From Rossellomorea vietnamensis NBRC 101237 (GTDB lineage Bacteria > Bacillota > Bacilli > Bacillales > Bacillaceae_B): DNA of 64,000 nt. The notes beneath the pieces are model-generated. The model was not told the origin of the DNA, made no database searches, and saw only the letters and a program-made list of their open reading frames with translations. The translations under genes were made by a program, and so were the position numbers. The stretch lies in NCBI RefSeq assembly GCF_001591825.1, contig NZ_BCVQ01000013.1, forward strand, positions 28,904-92,903, read 5' to 3'. Each line of letters begins with the position of its first letter. Positions within the stretch are counted from its first letter, which is position 1. Positions 13,601 to 23,727 of this stretch are shown here, piece after piece.

Positions 13601-14071
13601 ATGAGCAAAATAACAACACTAGTAGAAGAAATTGTGACACCAATCTTAGATGACATGTCTTTGGAACTCATCGATATGGAATATGTTAAAGAAGGATCCA
13701 ACTGGTTTCTTCGGATATTCATCGACAAAGATTCCGGTGTTGACATTGAAGAATGTGGAATAGTAAGTGAAAGACTTAGTGAAAAGTTAGATGAAATTGA
13801 CCCAATTCCTCATAATTACTTTTTAGAAGTTTCTTCACCGGGTGCTGAACGTCCTTTAAAGAAAGACAAGGACTTCGAGAAAGCCATCGGCAAAAATGTT
13901 TATGTGAAGACATATGAGCCATTGAACGGCGAAAAGGCATTCGAGGGAACACTTCTTTCCTATACTTCAGACCAATTATCATTAGAAGTAACCATTAAGA
14001 CTCGAAAAAAGAAGGTTGAAATTCCAACAGATAAGATAGCCATCGCACGATTGGCTGTTACATTTTCATAG
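13601..14071 (+). CDS. rimP: Ribosome maturation factor RimP
   Basis: 156 residues. RimP binds the 30S precursor and helps assembly of the 3' domain of 16S rRNA. It has the typical two parts: an N-terminal alpha/beta domain (residues 1-80) with '[21 protein letters not shown]' (cited in part as [11 protein letters not shown]) and '[16 protein letters not shown]', then an Sm-like beta barrel ending '[11 protein letters not shown]'. The ATG at 13601 directly follows AGGAGGTAAGT; the frame upstream to 13565 lacks a site. First gene of the operon with nusA, 35 bases before it. Confidence 0.95.
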   Translation: MSKITTLVEEIVTPILDDMSLELIDMEYVKEGSNWFLRIFIDKDSGVDIEECGIVSERLSEKLDEIDPIPHNYFLEVSSPGAERPLKKDKDFEKAIGKNVYVKTYEPLNGEKAFEGTLLSYTSDQLSLEVTIKTRKKKVEIPTDKIAIARLAVTFS

Positions 14072-14106
14072 GAACTAACCGCACTATAAAGGGGGATGAA
14101 ACCACC

Positions 14107-15240
14107 ATGAGCACTCAGTTATTAGATGCTCTAACTGTTTTAGAGAAAGAAAAAGGCATTGCAAGAGATGTCATCATTGAAGCCATTGAAGCGGCACTTG
14201 TGTCAGCTTACAAACGAAATTTCAACCAGGCACAAAATGTCCGTGTAGACCTTAACCTCGATACGGGGACGATGAGAGTATTCGCCCGTAAGGAAGTCGT
14301 GGATGAAGTGTTCGATTCCCGTCTTGAGATCTCGGTCGAAGACGCCGGGGAAATCAACCCAAGCTACGAAGTGGGAGACGTTGTTGAACTTGAAGTGACT
14401 CCTAAGGATTTCGGGCGCATTGCTGCTCAGACGGCAAAGCAGGTTGTGACTCAGCGAGTGAGGGAAGCAGAGAGAGGAATTATCTATTCTGAATTTGTGG
14501 ACCGTGAAGAAGACATCATGACAGGTATCGTTCAACGTCAGGATAACCGATTCATCTATGTGGCATTAGGGAAGATTGAAGCCCTCCTGCCGGTCAGTGA
14601 GCAAATGCCTAACGAAACATACAAACCTCATGACCGGATCAAGGTATTCATCACAAAGGTGGAAAAGACGACCAAAGGCCCTCAAATCTTTGTTTCACGA
14701 ACACACCCGGGCTTATTGAAGCGACTATTTGAAATCGAGGTTCCTGAAATCTTTGACGGAACGGTAGAAATCAAATCGGTTGCACGCGAAGCCGGGGACC
14801 GATCTAAGATTTCGGTTCACGCTGAAAATCCTGAAGTGGATCCTGTAGGTGCATGTGTGGGAACCAAAGGTGCCCGTGTACAGGCGATCGTGAACGAATT
14901 AAAAGGTGAAAAGATCGATATCGTCCAGTGGTCGGAAGATCCCGTGACATTCGTAGCCAATGCTCTAAGTCCATCTAAAGTACTGGATGTACAGGTGAAT
15001 GAAGAAGATAAGGCGACCAGAGTCGTGGTTCCTGACTATCAACTTTCCCTTGCAATCGGTAAACGTGGTCAAAACGCTCGTCTTGCAGCTAAATTGACAA
15101 ACTGGAAGATTGATATCAAGAGTGAAACAGATGCACGCGAATTAGGATTATATCCTCGTGAAGAGGCCTTTTTGCCTCAGGATGAAGAGGAAGAGTATGA
15201 CAACGAGCCTTTAAATATTGATTTCGAAAATCAAGATTAA
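14107..15240 (+). CDS. nusA: Transcription elongation/termination factor NusA
   Basis: 377 residues. NusA binds RNA polymerase, slows it at hairpins and stimulates intrinsic termination. Order: N-terminal polymerase-binding domain (1-125), S1 (about 135-200, 'DIMTGIVQRQDNRFIYVALG'), KH1 and KH2 (about 205-345, with 'GTKGARVQAIVNEL' and 'LAIGKRGQNARLAAKLT'), then a short acidic tail. The C-terminal acidic repeats of the Proteobacterial protein are absent, as is normal in Firmicutes. The GGGGGATG site lies 10 bases before the ATG. Confidence 0.97.
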   Translation: MSTQLLDALTVLEKEKGIARDVIIEAIEAALVSAYKRNFNQAQNVRVDLNLDTGTMRVFARKEVVDEVFDSRLEISVEDAGEINPSYEVGDVVELEVTPKDFGRIAAQTAKQVVTQRVREAERGIIYSEFVDREEDIMTGIVQRQDNRFIYVALGKIEALLPVSEQMPNETYKPHDRIKVFITKVEKTTKGPQIFVSRTHPGLLKRLFEIEVPEIFDGTVEIKSVAREAGDRSKISVHAENPEVDPVGACVGTKGARVQAIVNELKGEKIDIVQWSEDPVTFVANALSPSKVLDVQVNEEDKATRVVVPDYQLSLAIGKRGQNARLAAKLTNWKIDIKSETDARELGLYPREEAFLPQDEEEEYDNEPLNIDFENQD

Positions 15241-15252
15241 GAGGTGGGCATG

Positions 15253-15522
15253 ATGGGTGTAAATAAGAAGATCCCCTTGCGCAAATGTGTGGCAACGGGT
15301 GAAATGAAGCCGAAAAAAGAAATGATACGTATTGTCAGATCTAAAGAAGGGGAGGTTTCCATCGATCCTACCGGTAAGAAATCAGGACGTGGAGCCTATC
15401 TCTCGAAGGATAAAGACGTCATTTTATTAGCTAAAAAGAAAAATACTTTAGCCAATCAATTACAAGCGAAAATAGATGAATCTCTTTACGATGAATTGAT
15501 TAGCCTTGTAGAGAAGGAGTAA
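15253..15522 (+). CDS. rnpM: RnpM/YlxR family RNA-binding protein
   Basis: 89 residues, DUF448 family. The motif 'KIPLRKCVATGEMKPKKEMIR' region (cited as KIPLRKCVATGEMKPK) and 'GKKSGRGAYLSKD' are the family hallmarks. The family is known to bind nucleic acid, and B. subtilis YlxR has been reported to bind and modulate RNase P. The ATG at 15253 is preferred; GTG at 15244 lies inside the GAGGTGG site, and ATG at 15250 is possible. It sits 12 bases after nusA and 10 before ylxQ, in one operon. Confidence 0.92.
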   Translation: MGVNKKIPLRKCVATGEMKPKKEMIRIVRSKEGEVSIDPTGKKSGRGAYLSKDKDVILLAKKKNTLANQLQAKIDESLYDELISLVEKE

Positions 15523-15532
15523 CGTTTAGCGT

Positions 15533-15835
15533 ATGAATCAGAATCGTTGGATGTCACTTTTAGGATTGGCGAATCGGGCACGTAAGATTATTTCAGGTGA
15601 AGAGCTTGTTATTAAAGAAGTTCGTAGTGGACGAGCGAAACTTGTCATTCTTTCCAAAGATGCTTCTGCTAATACAAACAAGAAGATCACGGACAAATGT
15701 AAATCGTATCATGTCCCGGTATGCTTAGTGGAAAACAGGCATGACTTAGGTCAAGCCATTGGAAAAGAAGCCAGGGTGGTCGTCGCCGTAATGGATGCCG
15801 GCTTTGCTAAAAAATTATCCGAACTGCTCGATTGA
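15533..15835 (+). CDS. ylxQ: L7Ae-family ribosomal protein-like YlxQ
   Basis: 100 residues of the L7Ae/L30e/S12e fold, whose members bind kink-turn RNA. '[19 protein letters not shown]' and '[18 protein letters not shown]' match the family. In the operon between rnpM and infB; its stop overlaps no gene but infB starts only 21 bases later. The precise RNA partner in bacilli is not settled. Confidence 0.92.
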   Translation: MNQNRWMSLLGLANRARKIISGEELVIKEVRSGRAKLVILSKDASANTNKKITDKCKSYHVPVCLVENRHDLGQAIGKEARVVVAVMDAGFAKKLSELLD

Positions 15836-15855
15836 ATCTCAGTGGGGGTGAACAT

Positions 15856-18036
15856 ATGAGCAAGATGCGTGTATATGAATATGCAAAGAAATACAACGTT
15901 TCAAGTAAAGATGTGATCGAAAAATTAAAGCAACTGAATATTGAGGTATCAAACCATATGGCAACTATAGAAGATGACGCAGTAACAAAATTAGATGCAA
16001 TGTATAAAGGTGATTCAAAAGGGCAGGGAAATAAAGCCGCGAAAGAATCTAAATCAAGTGCATCCAAGTCAGACGAAGCTCCAAACAAGGAAAAAGTAAA
16101 GACAGCACCGAAAAGTCGTGAAGGAAAAAAACACGATCAACAGAACCAATCAAAGGAGAAGAAGGTCTTCAATAATAATAACAACAACAACAACAAAAAC
16201 AGAAACAACAAACAAAATAATAAGCAGAACAAAAACTTCAAACAGGCTCCTCAACAGCAAACGCCTGCGAAGAAAAAAGAACTTCCATCAAAGATCACTT
16301 TCTCAGAATCATTGACGGTTTCAGAACTTGCCAAAAAGCTTCACAAAGAACCATCTGAAATCATCAAAAAACTGTTCATGCTTGGTGTCATGGCAACCAT
16401 CAATCAGGAACTGGATAAAGATTCGATTGAATTGATCGCAGGTGAATACGGAGTCGAAGTGGAAGAAGAAATCAAGATAGACGCTACGGATCTTGAAGTG
16501 TATTTCACTGAAGATACAGAAGAGCAAACAGTGGAACGTCCATCTGTCGTAACCATCATGGGTCACGTCGATCATGGTAAAACAACGCTTCTTGACTCAA
16601 TCCGAAACACGAAAGTGACAGCTGGGGAAGCTGGCGGAATCACCCAGCATATCGGGGCTTATCAAGTAGAAGTGGACGGAAAGAAAATCACATTCCTTGA
16701 TACTCCTGGGCATGCTGCCTTCACGACTATGCGTGCACGCGGTGCCAAAGTGACGGATATTGCTATCATTGTAGTAGCTGCCGATGACGGTGTCATGCCT
16801 CAAACGGTTGAAGCAATCAACCATGCGAAAGCGGCTGAAGTTCCGATCATCATTGCTGTCAATAAAATGGATAAAGAAGCTGCCAACCCGGATCGTGTCA
16901 TGCAGGAGCTTACAGAATATGAATTGGTTCCTGAAGCATGGGGTGGAGATACAATCTTCGTTCCATTATCCGCATTATCTGGAGAAGGAATCGACAATCT
17001 ACTTGAAATGATCGTTCTTGTAAGTGAAGTGGAAGAGCTTAAAGCAAATCCGGATCGTCTTGCACAAGGAACAGTCATTGAAGCTCAATTGGATAAAGGC
17101 CGTGGATCGGTTGCGACTTTACTCGTTCAAAACGGAACGTTAAAAGTAGGAGATCCAATTGTAGTAGGTAATACATTCGGGCGTGTCCGTGCTATGGTCA
17201 ATGACCTTGGTCGCCGTGTGAAAGAAGCTGGCCCTTCTGCTCCTGTAGAAATCACGGGATTGAATGATGTTCCTCAAGCAGGGGATCGCTTCGTCGTATT
17301 CGAGGATGAGAAAACAGCTCGTTCCGTTGGGGAAGCCCGTGCATCCCAGGCGCTTCAAGCCCAGCGTGGAGAGAAATCTAAGGTCAGTCTTGAGAACCTG
17401 TTCGAACAAATGAAACAGGGGGAAATGAAGGATCTTAACCTTGTGCTTAAAGCGGATGTTCAAGGATCGGTTGAGGCACTGGCCGCTTCATTAATGAAGA
17501 TTGAAGTGGAAGGTGTTAATATCCGGATCATCCATACAGGCGTAGGGGCGATTAATGAATCTGATATTACACTGGCGTCCGCTTCAAATGCTATCGTAAT
17601 AGGATTTAATGTGCGACCTGACGTCAATGCCAAGCGTACTGCCGAAGCAGAGGGTGTAGAAATTCGATTGCACCGCATTATCTATAAGGTAATGGAAGAG
17701 ATCGAAGCAGCCATGCAAGGGATGCTTGACCCTGAGTTTGAAGAGAAGATCATCGGTCAGGCGGAAGTGCGTCAAACATTTAAAGTGTCTAAAGTCGGTA
17801 CGATTGCGGGAAGCTATGTAACAGAAGGTAAGATTTCACGCGATAGTGGAGTTCGTCTGATTCGTGACGGAATCGTTATCTTTGAAGGGGAACTCGATGC
17901 CCTTAAGCGCTTTAAGGATGATGCAAAAGACGTAGCCAGAGGTTACGAATGTGGAATTACAATCAAGAACTTCAATGATGTGAAGGAAGGAGACGTCATC
18001 GAAGCCTTCATCATGGAGGAAATTACACGTAAATGA
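15856..18036 (+). CDS. infB: Translation initiation factor IF-2
   Basis: 726 residues. IF-2 is the GTPase that places initiator tRNA on the 30S subunit and joins the 50S. Residues 1-50 form the N-terminal IF2 helix domain; 51-140 is a charged linker with an Asn-rich run (106-113). A second IF2N domain follows, then the G domain with '[12 protein letters not shown]' (G1), 'DTPGHAAF' (G3) and 'NKMDKE' (G4), and domains II-IV. ATG 15856 has GTGGGGGTG upstream. Stop overlaps ylxP by four bases (ATGA). Confidence 0.98.
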   Translation: MSKMRVYEYAKKYNVSSKDVIEKLKQLNIEVSNHMATIEDDAVTKLDAMYKGDSKGQGNKAAKESKSSASKSDEAPNKEKVKTAPKSREGKKHDQQNQSKEKKVFNNNNNNNNKNRNNKQNNKQNKNFKQAPQQQTPAKKKELPSKITFSESLTVSELAKKLHKEPSEIIKKLFMLGVMATINQELDKDSIELIAGEYGVEVEEEIKIDATDLEVYFTEDTEEQTVERPSVVTIMGHVDHGKTTLLDSIRNTKVTAGEAGGITQHIGAYQVEVDGKKITFLDTPGHAAFTTMRARGAKVTDIAIIVVAADDGVMPQTVEAINHAKAAEVPIIIAVNKMDKEAANPDRVMQELTEYELVPEAWGGDTIFVPLSALSGEGIDNLLEMIVLVSEVEELKANPDRLAQGTVIEAQLDKGRGSVATLLVQNGTLKVGDPIVVGNTFGRVRAMVNDLGRRVKEAGPSAPVEITGLNDVPQAGDRFVVFEDEKTARSVGEARASQALQAQRGEKSKVSLENLFEQMKQGEMKDLNLVLKADVQGSVEALAASLMKIEVEGVNIRIIHTGVGAINESDITLASASNAIVIGFNVRPDVNAKRTAEAEGVEIRLHRIIYKVMEEIEAAMQGMLDPEFEEKIIGQAEVRQTFKVSKVGTIAGSYVTEGKISRDSGVRLIRDGIVIFEGELDALKRFKDDAKDVARGYECGITIKNFNDVKEGDVIEAFIMEEITRK

Positions 18037-18311
18037 TCACATATGTTGAATGTGAGTGCATGATTTATGACTCCCACTCATTAAAAGATAAGCGGGCCGT
18101 CCTTCAAAGGGTCATGTCACGTCTTAAACAAAAATTCAATGTATCGGTTTCTGAAATCGGACATCAGGATGTATGGCAACGTACAAGGATTGCCATCGTC
18201 ACTGTTGCTTCTTCCAAAGGAGCGAGTGAAAGAGAGATTGAACATGCATTGAAATTCATTGATTCTTTTCCTGAGTGGGAACGACTGGAAACCCAAATCG
18301 AGTCACTATAA
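18033..18311 (+). CDS. ylxP: YlxP/DUF503 family protein
   Basis: 92 residues. It starts inside the infB stop (ATGA overlap). '[26 protein letters not shown]' (cited in part as [12 protein letters not shown]) and '[15 protein letters not shown]' are typical of DUF503, a small ferredoxin-like fold protein encoded between infB and rbfA in many Firmicutes. Its place suggests a role at the ribosome, but no function can be read from the sequence. Confidence 0.92.
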   Translation: MITYVECECMIYDSHSLKDKRAVLQRVMSRLKQKFNVSVSEIGHQDVWQRTRIAIVTVASSKGASEREIEHALKFIDSFPEWERLETQIESL

Positions 18312-18364
18312 GGAACGCCTTATATCAACGTATAACCATTAACGACATATAAGAGGTGATATTG

Positions 18365-18733
18365 ATGAGCCATCGTGCGAATCGTGTTAGCGAGCAAATG
18401 AAGAAAGAGCTCAGCGATATTATCGGACGAAAAATAAAGGATCCACGTATTGGCTTTGTAACGGTTACAGATGTACAAGTATCCGGGGACTTACAACAGG
18501 CAAAAGTGTATATTACCGTTCTGGGTGGGGAAGACCAAAGAGAGAATACTCTTAAAGGTCTTGCAAAGGCAAAAGGTTTCATCCGTTCTGAAGTGGGACA
18601 GAGAATTCGCCTGCGTAAAACACCTGAAATTATTTTTGAGTTTGATGAATCGATTGATTATGGTAACCATATTGAATCTTTATTAAGAAAAGTTCAAGAT
18701 GAACCAGAAGAGTCTAAAGATACAGAAGAGTAA
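18365..18733 (+). CDS. rbfA: 30S ribosome-binding factor RbfA
   Basis: 122 residues. RbfA, a KH-type protein, binds the 5' end helix of 16S rRNA during late 30S maturation and is needed in the cold. '[23 protein letters not shown]' (cited as [17 protein letters not shown]) and '[18 protein letters not shown]' are family signatures. ATG 18365 follows AGAGGTGAT; the GTG at 18356 lies inside that site. The last gene of the operon, closed by a terminator. Confidence 0.95.
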   Translation: MSHRANRVSEQMKKELSDIIGRKIKDPRIGFVTVTDVQVSGDLQQAKVYITVLGGEDQRENTLKGLAKAKGFIRSEVGQRIRLRKTPEIIFEFDESIDYGNHIESLLRKVQDEPEESKDTEE

Positions 18734-18737
18734 TAAG

Positions 18738-18785
18738 AAAGGGCTGATCCGGACGGAAGTACAATTCCAGAGGATCAGCCCTTTA
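18738..18785 (+). terminator. rho-independent terminator after rbfA
   Basis: AAAGGGCTGATCC (18738-18750) pairs exactly with GGATCAGCCCTTT (18772-18784); the loop contains a second small stem GGAA/TTCC. The T run is within the stem and short beyond it. Confidence 0.85.
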
Positions 18786-18833
18786 TGTTTTATAGATATG
18801 GACCAAATACAATACATACTGGAGGAAATACAG

Positions 18834-19739
18834 ATGAATGGTATCCTGCCCTTATGGAAGCCCAGGGGAATGACGTCCCATGATTGTGTCTTTAAGTTAA
18901 GGAAACTCCTCAAAACAAAAAAAGTCGGCCATACCGGTACCCTGGACCCTGAAGTCTCCGGTGTCCTGCCCATTTGCATCGGGCGCGCAACCAAGATAGC
19001 GGAGTATATAACAGCATCCGGAAAGACCTATGAAGGAGAAGTCACGATCGGGTATTCCACCACAACTGAAGACGCTTGGGGAGAGAAGGTTGAAGAAAAG
19101 AAGGTGGACCGGATCATCAGGAGGAAGGAGGTCGAAGAAATCCTGCAAAGTCTGACTGGGGACATCGTCCAGACCCCTCCTATGTTCTCGGCAGTCAAAG
19201 TGAATGGAAAGCGGTTATATGAATATGCGAGACAGGGCATAGAAGTCGAAAGACCTTCAAGGACTGTACATATCCACAAGCTGCAATTACTGGAGGAGTG
19301 GAATGAGTTAGACCTTGATCATCCCTCATTCACCTTTGAAGTGGTGTGTGGGAAAGGGACTTATGTGAGGACGCTTTCCGTTGAAATCGGGAATGGACTG
19401 GGGTATCCGGCTCATATGTCCGCCCTTACGCGTACGCAATCAGCAAGTTTTAGAAAAGAAGATTGTTTCACGTTTGAACAGATACAAGAGTTTGTTCAGA
19501 ATGAAGATCCACAAAACCTTCTTCTTCCTCTGGAGATGGGGCTTTCTCATTTGCCGAAAATGCTGATTAGTGATACATTAGCAGAGAAAGTGAAGAACGG
19601 AGCACGCCTTGAAGAGCCTGAGGACTGGCAGGACGGTTCCGTAGTGATGGAGCATAAAGGCAAGGCCATCGCCATTTATCAGAGGCATCCTGACAAGCCT
19701 GGGATTATCAAGCCTGTCAAAGTGCTTTTCAACGACTAG
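18834..19739 (+). CDS. truB: tRNA pseudouridine-55 synthase
   Basis: 301 residues. TruB makes pseudouridine 55 in the T loop of tRNAs. Seen: N-terminal 'LWKPRGMTSHDCV', the catalytic motif 'VGHTGTLDPEVSGVLP' with Asp, 'FSAVKVNGKRLYEYAR' and 'GKGTYVRTL'. A C-terminal PUA-like domain follows. ATG 18834 follows GGAGGA at 18821; the upstream open frame to 18699 runs through the terminator and is not coding. Confidence 0.96.
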   Translation: MNGILPLWKPRGMTSHDCVFKLRKLLKTKKVGHTGTLDPEVSGVLPICIGRATKIAEYITASGKTYEGEVTIGYSTTTEDAWGEKVEEKKVDRIIRRKEVEEILQSLTGDIVQTPPMFSAVKVNGKRLYEYARQGIEVERPSRTVHIHKLQLLEEWNELDLDHPSFTFEVVCGKGTYVRTLSVEIGNGLGYPAHMSALTRTQSASFRKEDCFTFEQIQEFVQNEDPQNLLLPLEMGLSHLPKMLISDTLAEKVKNGARLEEPEDWQDGSVVMEHKGKAIAIYQRHPDKPGIIKPVKVLFND

Positions 19740-19757
19740 TGAAAAAGGTGAAATACT

Positions 19758-20708
19758 GTGAAAGTAATAACTGTACATCATCCCCATTCAATTAGTAAGA
19801 ATGAATTTCCACCCCTGGTACTCGCTCTGGGATACTTCGATGGCGTTCATAAAGGACATCAAAGGGTAATCAGGGCAGCAGTGGAAGAAGCGAAGGAACA
19901 GGACGTTTCGAGCGCGGTCATGACATTTGATCCCCACCCTTCCGTTGTACTGGGTCATAAACACAAGCATATCCACTACATAACACCCTTGGAAGATAAG
20001 AAAGAAATCATAAAGGAACTTGGTGTGGATTATTTATTCATTGTCCGGTTTACGTCAGAATTTGCAAATCTGACTCCGCAGGACTTCGTCGATCAATATA
20101 TTATCGGCCTTAACGTAAGGCATGTCGTAGCAGGATATGATTATTCATATGGCAGGATGGGGAAGGGGACGATGGAGACCCTGCCCTTCCATTCCCGCGA
20201 TATGTTCGCCTCCACGACCGTTACAAAGTTGACAGATGCTGATCTCGATTTGAAAGTGAGTTCTTCCTTGATAAGGGAGAACCTTAAAGAAGGCGACGTA
20301 TCCAGGGTGAAAAATCTCCTTGGAAGACCGTTCAAAATGAAGGGAACGGTCATTCACGGAGATAAAAGAGGGAGGAAAATCGGATTCCCTACAGCTAATA
20401 TCGAACTCTCCGATGACTATCTGACCCCTAAGGTGGGGGTTTATGCGGTCAGGATGAAAATTCATGATAAATGGTTCGATGGTGTGTGCAACATCGGGTA
20501 CAAGCCAACCTTTAAAAATCCCGACGACTATTCTTTGACAATCGAAGTCCATCTTTTCGATTTCCACACTTCCATTTACGGAGAAGAAGTGTTCATTGAA
20601 TGGTATGACAGAATAAGGGACGAACAAAAATTCTCAGGAATAGAGGAGTTAATCTCCCAAATCCAGAAAGATAAGGACCAGGCGATAGACTACTTTGCGA
20701 AAAATTGA
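19758..20708 (+). CDS. ribF: Bifunctional riboflavin kinase/FAD synthetase
   Basis: 316 residues. It phosphorylates riboflavin to FMN and adenylylates FMN to FAD. The N-terminal nucleotidyltransferase half has 'LGYFDGVHKGHQRVI' (HxGH type) and 'FDPHP'; the C-terminal kinase half has 'GRKIGFPTANIEL' and 'GVYAVRM'. The GTG start at 19758 follows AAAAAGGTG. B. subtilis calls it RibC. Eighteen bases after truB, probably co-transcribed. Confidence 0.96.
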   Translation: MKVITVHHPHSISKNEFPPLVLALGYFDGVHKGHQRVIRAAVEEAKEQDVSSAVMTFDPHPSVVLGHKHKHIHYITPLEDKKEIIKELGVDYLFIVRFTSEFANLTPQDFVDQYIIGLNVRHVVAGYDYSYGRMGKGTMETLPFHSRDMFASTTVTKLTDADLDLKVSSSLIRENLKEGDVSRVKNLLGRPFKMKGTVIHGDKRGRKIGFPTANIELSDDYLTPKVGVYAVRMKIHDKWFDGVCNIGYKPTFKNPDDYSLTIEVHLFDFHTSIYGEEVFIEWYDRIRDEQKFSGIEELISQIQKDKDQAIDYFAKN

Positions 20709-20717
20709 GGATTACAC

Positions 20718-20746
20718 TTGATTTTTATTTAAAAGAGTAGTATTCT
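20718..20746 (+). promoter_or_regulatory. SigA promoter for rpsO
   Basis: TTGATT at 20718-20723, 17 bases, TATTCT at 20741-20746. The resulting leader of about 90 bases before rpsO could hold an S15 binding structure, which I cannot confirm by eye. Confidence 0.6.
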
Positions 20747-20843
20747 AAATATCGTATGAAATGAACCTTTGCTTGGCATCACGATTCACCAACGGTTGCT
20801 CGGTAACAGGGGATTTGAAAGAAATTACTAGGAGGTGAAAAGG

Positions 20844-21113
20844 ATGGCTATCACTAAAGAGCGTAAAAACGAACTTATCAGTGAATACAAAGTACATGAG
20901 AACGATACTGGATCTCCAGAAGTTCAAATTGCTGTCCTAACTGAAGAAATTAACAACTTGAACGATCACTTACGCGTTCACAAGAAAGATCACCACTCTC
21001 GTCGCGGTCTTCTTAAAATGGTAGGTCACCGTCGTAATCTATTATCTTACTTACGTAAGAAAGATGTACAACGCTACCGTGAGTTAATTAACAAATTAGG
21101 TTTACGTCGATAA
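20844..21113 (+). CDS. rpsO: 30S ribosomal protein S15
   Basis: 89 residues, the standard S15 length. It binds the three-way junction of helices 20-22 of 16S rRNA. '[19 protein letters not shown]' and '[19 protein letters not shown]' are diagnostic. ATG 20844 lies after TAGGAGGTGAAAAGG. Ends in a strong terminator. Confidence 0.97.
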   Translation: MAITKERKNELISEYKVHENDTGSPEVQIAVLTEEINNLNDHLRVHKKDHHSRRGLLKMVGHRRNLLSYLRKKDVQRYRELINKLGLRR

Positions 21114-21124
21114 ACAGACAAAGG

Positions 21125-21149
21125 AAGCGGGATTATGTCCCGCTTTTTC
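21125..21149 (+). terminator. rho-independent terminator after rpsO
   Basis: AAGCGGGA (21125-21132) and TCCCGCTT (21138-21145) with a 5-base loop and a T run to 21148. Confidence 0.92.
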
Positions 21150-21460
21150 TTTAGCTTTCATAAGTGGAAATCTTTGTATGATCCTCCACTTCTTTTTATA
21201 CATTTTCATCATTTAAAGTATTCATTTTTCTCGTTTTTGTCTAAAATACATAATATGTATACAATGTGGAAGAAGACCCACCGTACAACGGGTCAGGCAT
21301 CCCCCTTGATACAACATCCTGTATTTACATAGTCAGCAGGGATTCAAATCAAACGAATATAACAGCGCATTTGTGCATGATATAGATTAATTTTTTATGT
21401 TTATCCGGGTTGGGTACAGGCCGAACCTTTTAGTGATATATAAAGAGAGGGGTACACTTT
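21150..21460 (+). other. rpsO-pnp gap and pnp leader
   Basis: About 310 bases without a gene. It holds the pnp promoter (21237-21265) and then a leader of about 190 bases. The leader contains no convincing ORF. I see short complementary pieces (for example GACCC near 21277 and GGGTC near 21290) that could form a small hairpin, but no named RNA motif. Confidence 0.6.
21237..21265 (+). promoter_or_regulatory. SigA promoter for pnp
   Basis: TTGTCT at 21237-21242, exactly 17 bases, TACAAT at 21260-21265. The start would be near 21272. Confidence 0.7.
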
Positions 21461-23584
21461 ATGGAACAAACTAAACAAACCTTTTCCATCGATTGGGCCG
21501 GAAGAGAATTGACGGTCGAAGTTGGCCAATTTGCCAAACAAGCGAATGGAGCGGTAATGGTACGTTATGGAGATACTGCGGTACTTAGCAGTGCTACAGC
21601 ATCTAAAGAGCCAAAGCCTTTGGATTTCTTCCCATTAACCGTGAACTATGAAGAGAGATTATATGCAGTGGGTAAAATCCCTGGAGGATTCATTAAACGC
21701 GAAGGCCGCCCGAGTGAGAAAGCCATCCTTGCGAGCCGCTTAATAGATCGTCCCATCCGACCATTGTTCGCAGATGGTTTCCGTAATGAAGTTCAAGTAA
21801 TCAGCATTGTGATGAGTGTAGACCAGAATTGTTCATCCGAAATGGCAGCTATGTTTGGTTCTTCATTAGCGCTGTCGGTTTCAGATATTCCGTTCGAAGG
21901 TCCGATTGCAGGAGTCATCGTTGGTCTTGTTGATGGAGAATTCATCATTAACCCTTCTGTCGAGCAATTGGAGAAGAGTGAGATTCATTTATCCGTTGCC
22001 GGTACGAAAGATGCCATTAATATGGTAGAAGCAGGAGCGGATGAGGTTCCGGAAGAGACGATGCTTGAAGCGATCATGTTCGGTCATGAAGAAATTAAGC
22101 GTCTGGTTGCTTTCCAGGAGGAAATCGTCGCTAAAGTCGGGAAAGAAAAATCTGAAATTCAACTTGTTGAATTAGATCAAGATGTTGAAGCAGAAGTTCG
22201 TTCCTTATGTGAAAGTGAATTGATTCCTGCCATTCAGGTTCAAGAAAAGCATGCCCGTGAAGAAGCAATCAAAGCAGTAAAGAATAAAGTGATGGCTGTA
22301 TATGAAGAAGAGAAGGAAGCGGATGAAGCTACCCTGAAGCAAGTGAAGAAAGTAATGGACAAACTTGTGAAGAATGAAGTTCGTCGTCTCATAACAGAAG
22401 ACAAAGTGCGTCCGGATGGCCGTAAAGTCGATGAAATCCGTCCACTTTCTTCAGAGGTTGGATTACTTCCCAGAACGCATGGTTCAGGATTGTTCACACG
22501 CGGACAAACCCAGGCATTAAGCATTTGTACATTGGGTGCTCTTGGAGATGTACAGGTCCTTGATGGTTTAGGGATCGAAGAATCTAAACGATTCATGCAT
22601 CATTACAATTTCCCTCAATTCAGTGTAGGGGAAACAGGACCGATCAGAGGACCGGGCCGTCGTGAAATCGGACATGGAGCTCTGGGAGAAAAGGCTCTGG
22701 ATCCAATTATTCCAAACGAAAAAGACTTCCCTTATACAATCCGACTTGTATCAGAAGTACTCGAATCAAATGGTTCAACTTCTCAGGCAAGCATTTGTGC
22801 AAGTACCCTCGCGATGATGGACGCCGGTGTTCCGATTAAAGCACCAGTAGCAGGGATCGCAATGGGTCTCATCAAGTCAGGTGAAAACTATTCCATCCTG
22901 ACAGATATTCAAGGAATGGAAGACCACCTTGGGGACATGGACTTTAAAGTAGCCGGTACTTCCAAAGGTGTAACCGCTCTTCAAATGGATATCAAAATTG
23001 ATGGGTTATCCCGTGAAATTCTGGAAGAAGCACTTCAACAAGCGAAAAAGGGAAGAATGCAGATTCTTGATAGCATGTTAGCGACAATCGGTGAAGCAAG
23101 AACGAGCCTGTCCCAATACGCTCCGAAAATCCTGACCATGCATATTAATCCTGATAAAATCCGCGACGTCATCGGACCAAGTGGTAAGCAGATCAATAAG
23201 ATCATCGACGAAACAGGCGTTAAGATTGATATTGAGCAGGACGGAACGATCTTCATCTCATCTACTGATGAAGAGATGAATAAAGTGGCTAAGAAAACGA
23301 TTGAAGATATCGTAAGAGAAGTGGAAGCTGGACAAATGTATCTTGGGAAAGTGAAACGAATTGAGAAATTCGGTGCATTTGTAGAAATCTTCAGTGGTAA
23401 AGATGGACTTGTCCATATCTCTGAACTTGCAGAAGAACGCATCCGCAAGGTGGAAGATGTAGTGGCGATCGGTGACGAGATCCTTGTAAAGGTTCTGGAT
23501 ATCGATAATCAAGGAAGAGTCAATTTATCACGAAAAGCAGTTCTTAAGGAACAGCGCGAAAAGGAAGAACAAAACCAGGGTTAA
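21461..23584 (+). CDS. pnp: Polynucleotide phosphorylase
   Basis: 707 residues. PNPase degrades RNA 3' to 5' with phosphate. Two RNase PH domains (about 10-230 and 310-545) flank an all-alpha linker; the second carries '[13 protein letters not shown]' and '[15 protein letters not shown]'. A KH domain (about 555-620, '[17 protein letters not shown]') and an S1 domain (about 625-695, '[17 protein letters not shown]') follow. ATG 21461 with GAGAGGGG upstream. Confidence 0.97.
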   Translation: MEQTKQTFSIDWAGRELTVEVGQFAKQANGAVMVRYGDTAVLSSATASKEPKPLDFFPLTVNYEERLYAVGKIPGGFIKREGRPSEKAILASRLIDRPIRPLFADGFRNEVQVISIVMSVDQNCSSEMAAMFGSSLALSVSDIPFEGPIAGVIVGLVDGEFIINPSVEQLEKSEIHLSVAGTKDAINMVEAGADEVPEETMLEAIMFGHEEIKRLVAFQEEIVAKVGKEKSEIQLVELDQDVEAEVRSLCESELIPAIQVQEKHAREEAIKAVKNKVMAVYEEEKEADEATLKQVKKVMDKLVKNEVRRLITEDKVRPDGRKVDEIRPLSSEVGLLPRTHGSGLFTRGQTQALSICTLGALGDVQVLDGLGIEESKRFMHHYNFPQFSVGETGPIRGPGRREIGHGALGEKALDPIIPNEKDFPYTIRLVSEVLESNGSTSQASICASTLAMMDAGVPIKAPVAGIAMGLIKSGENYSILTDIQGMEDHLGDMDFKVAGTSKGVTALQMDIKIDGLSREILEEALQQAKKGRMQILDSMLATIGEARTSLSQYAPKILTMHINPDKIRDVIGPSGKQINKIIDETGVKIDIEQDGTIFISSTDEEMNKVAKKTIEDIVREVEAGQMYLGKVKRIEKFGAFVEIFSGKDGLVHISELAEERIRKVEDVVAIGDEILVKVLDIDNQGRVNLSRKAVLKEQREKEEQNQG

Positions 23585-23600
23585 TCTTTAAGATTGGCAG

Positions 23601-23644
23601 GCTGTCCTGTAGGGAGCAAACTCTCCTCCGGGACAGCTTTTTTT
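23601..23644 (+). terminator. rho-independent terminator after pnp
   Basis: GCTGTCC (23601-23607) pairs with GGACAGC (23631-23637), an inner GGGAG/CTCTC-type pairing fills the loop, and seven T follow. Confidence 0.9.
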
Positions 23645-23727
23645 ATCTGTTCGATGAGCTTTAATGCCCCATGTTCTACCGTGTTCTTTTCTTACATATG
23701 TTTGTAGGAGAAGGAAGGTGGACAGGG

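Noticed and set aside
20145..20627. Minus-strand ORF of 160 residues opposite ribF
   Set aside because: Shadow frame with no start signal; ribF motifs on the plus strand are complete.
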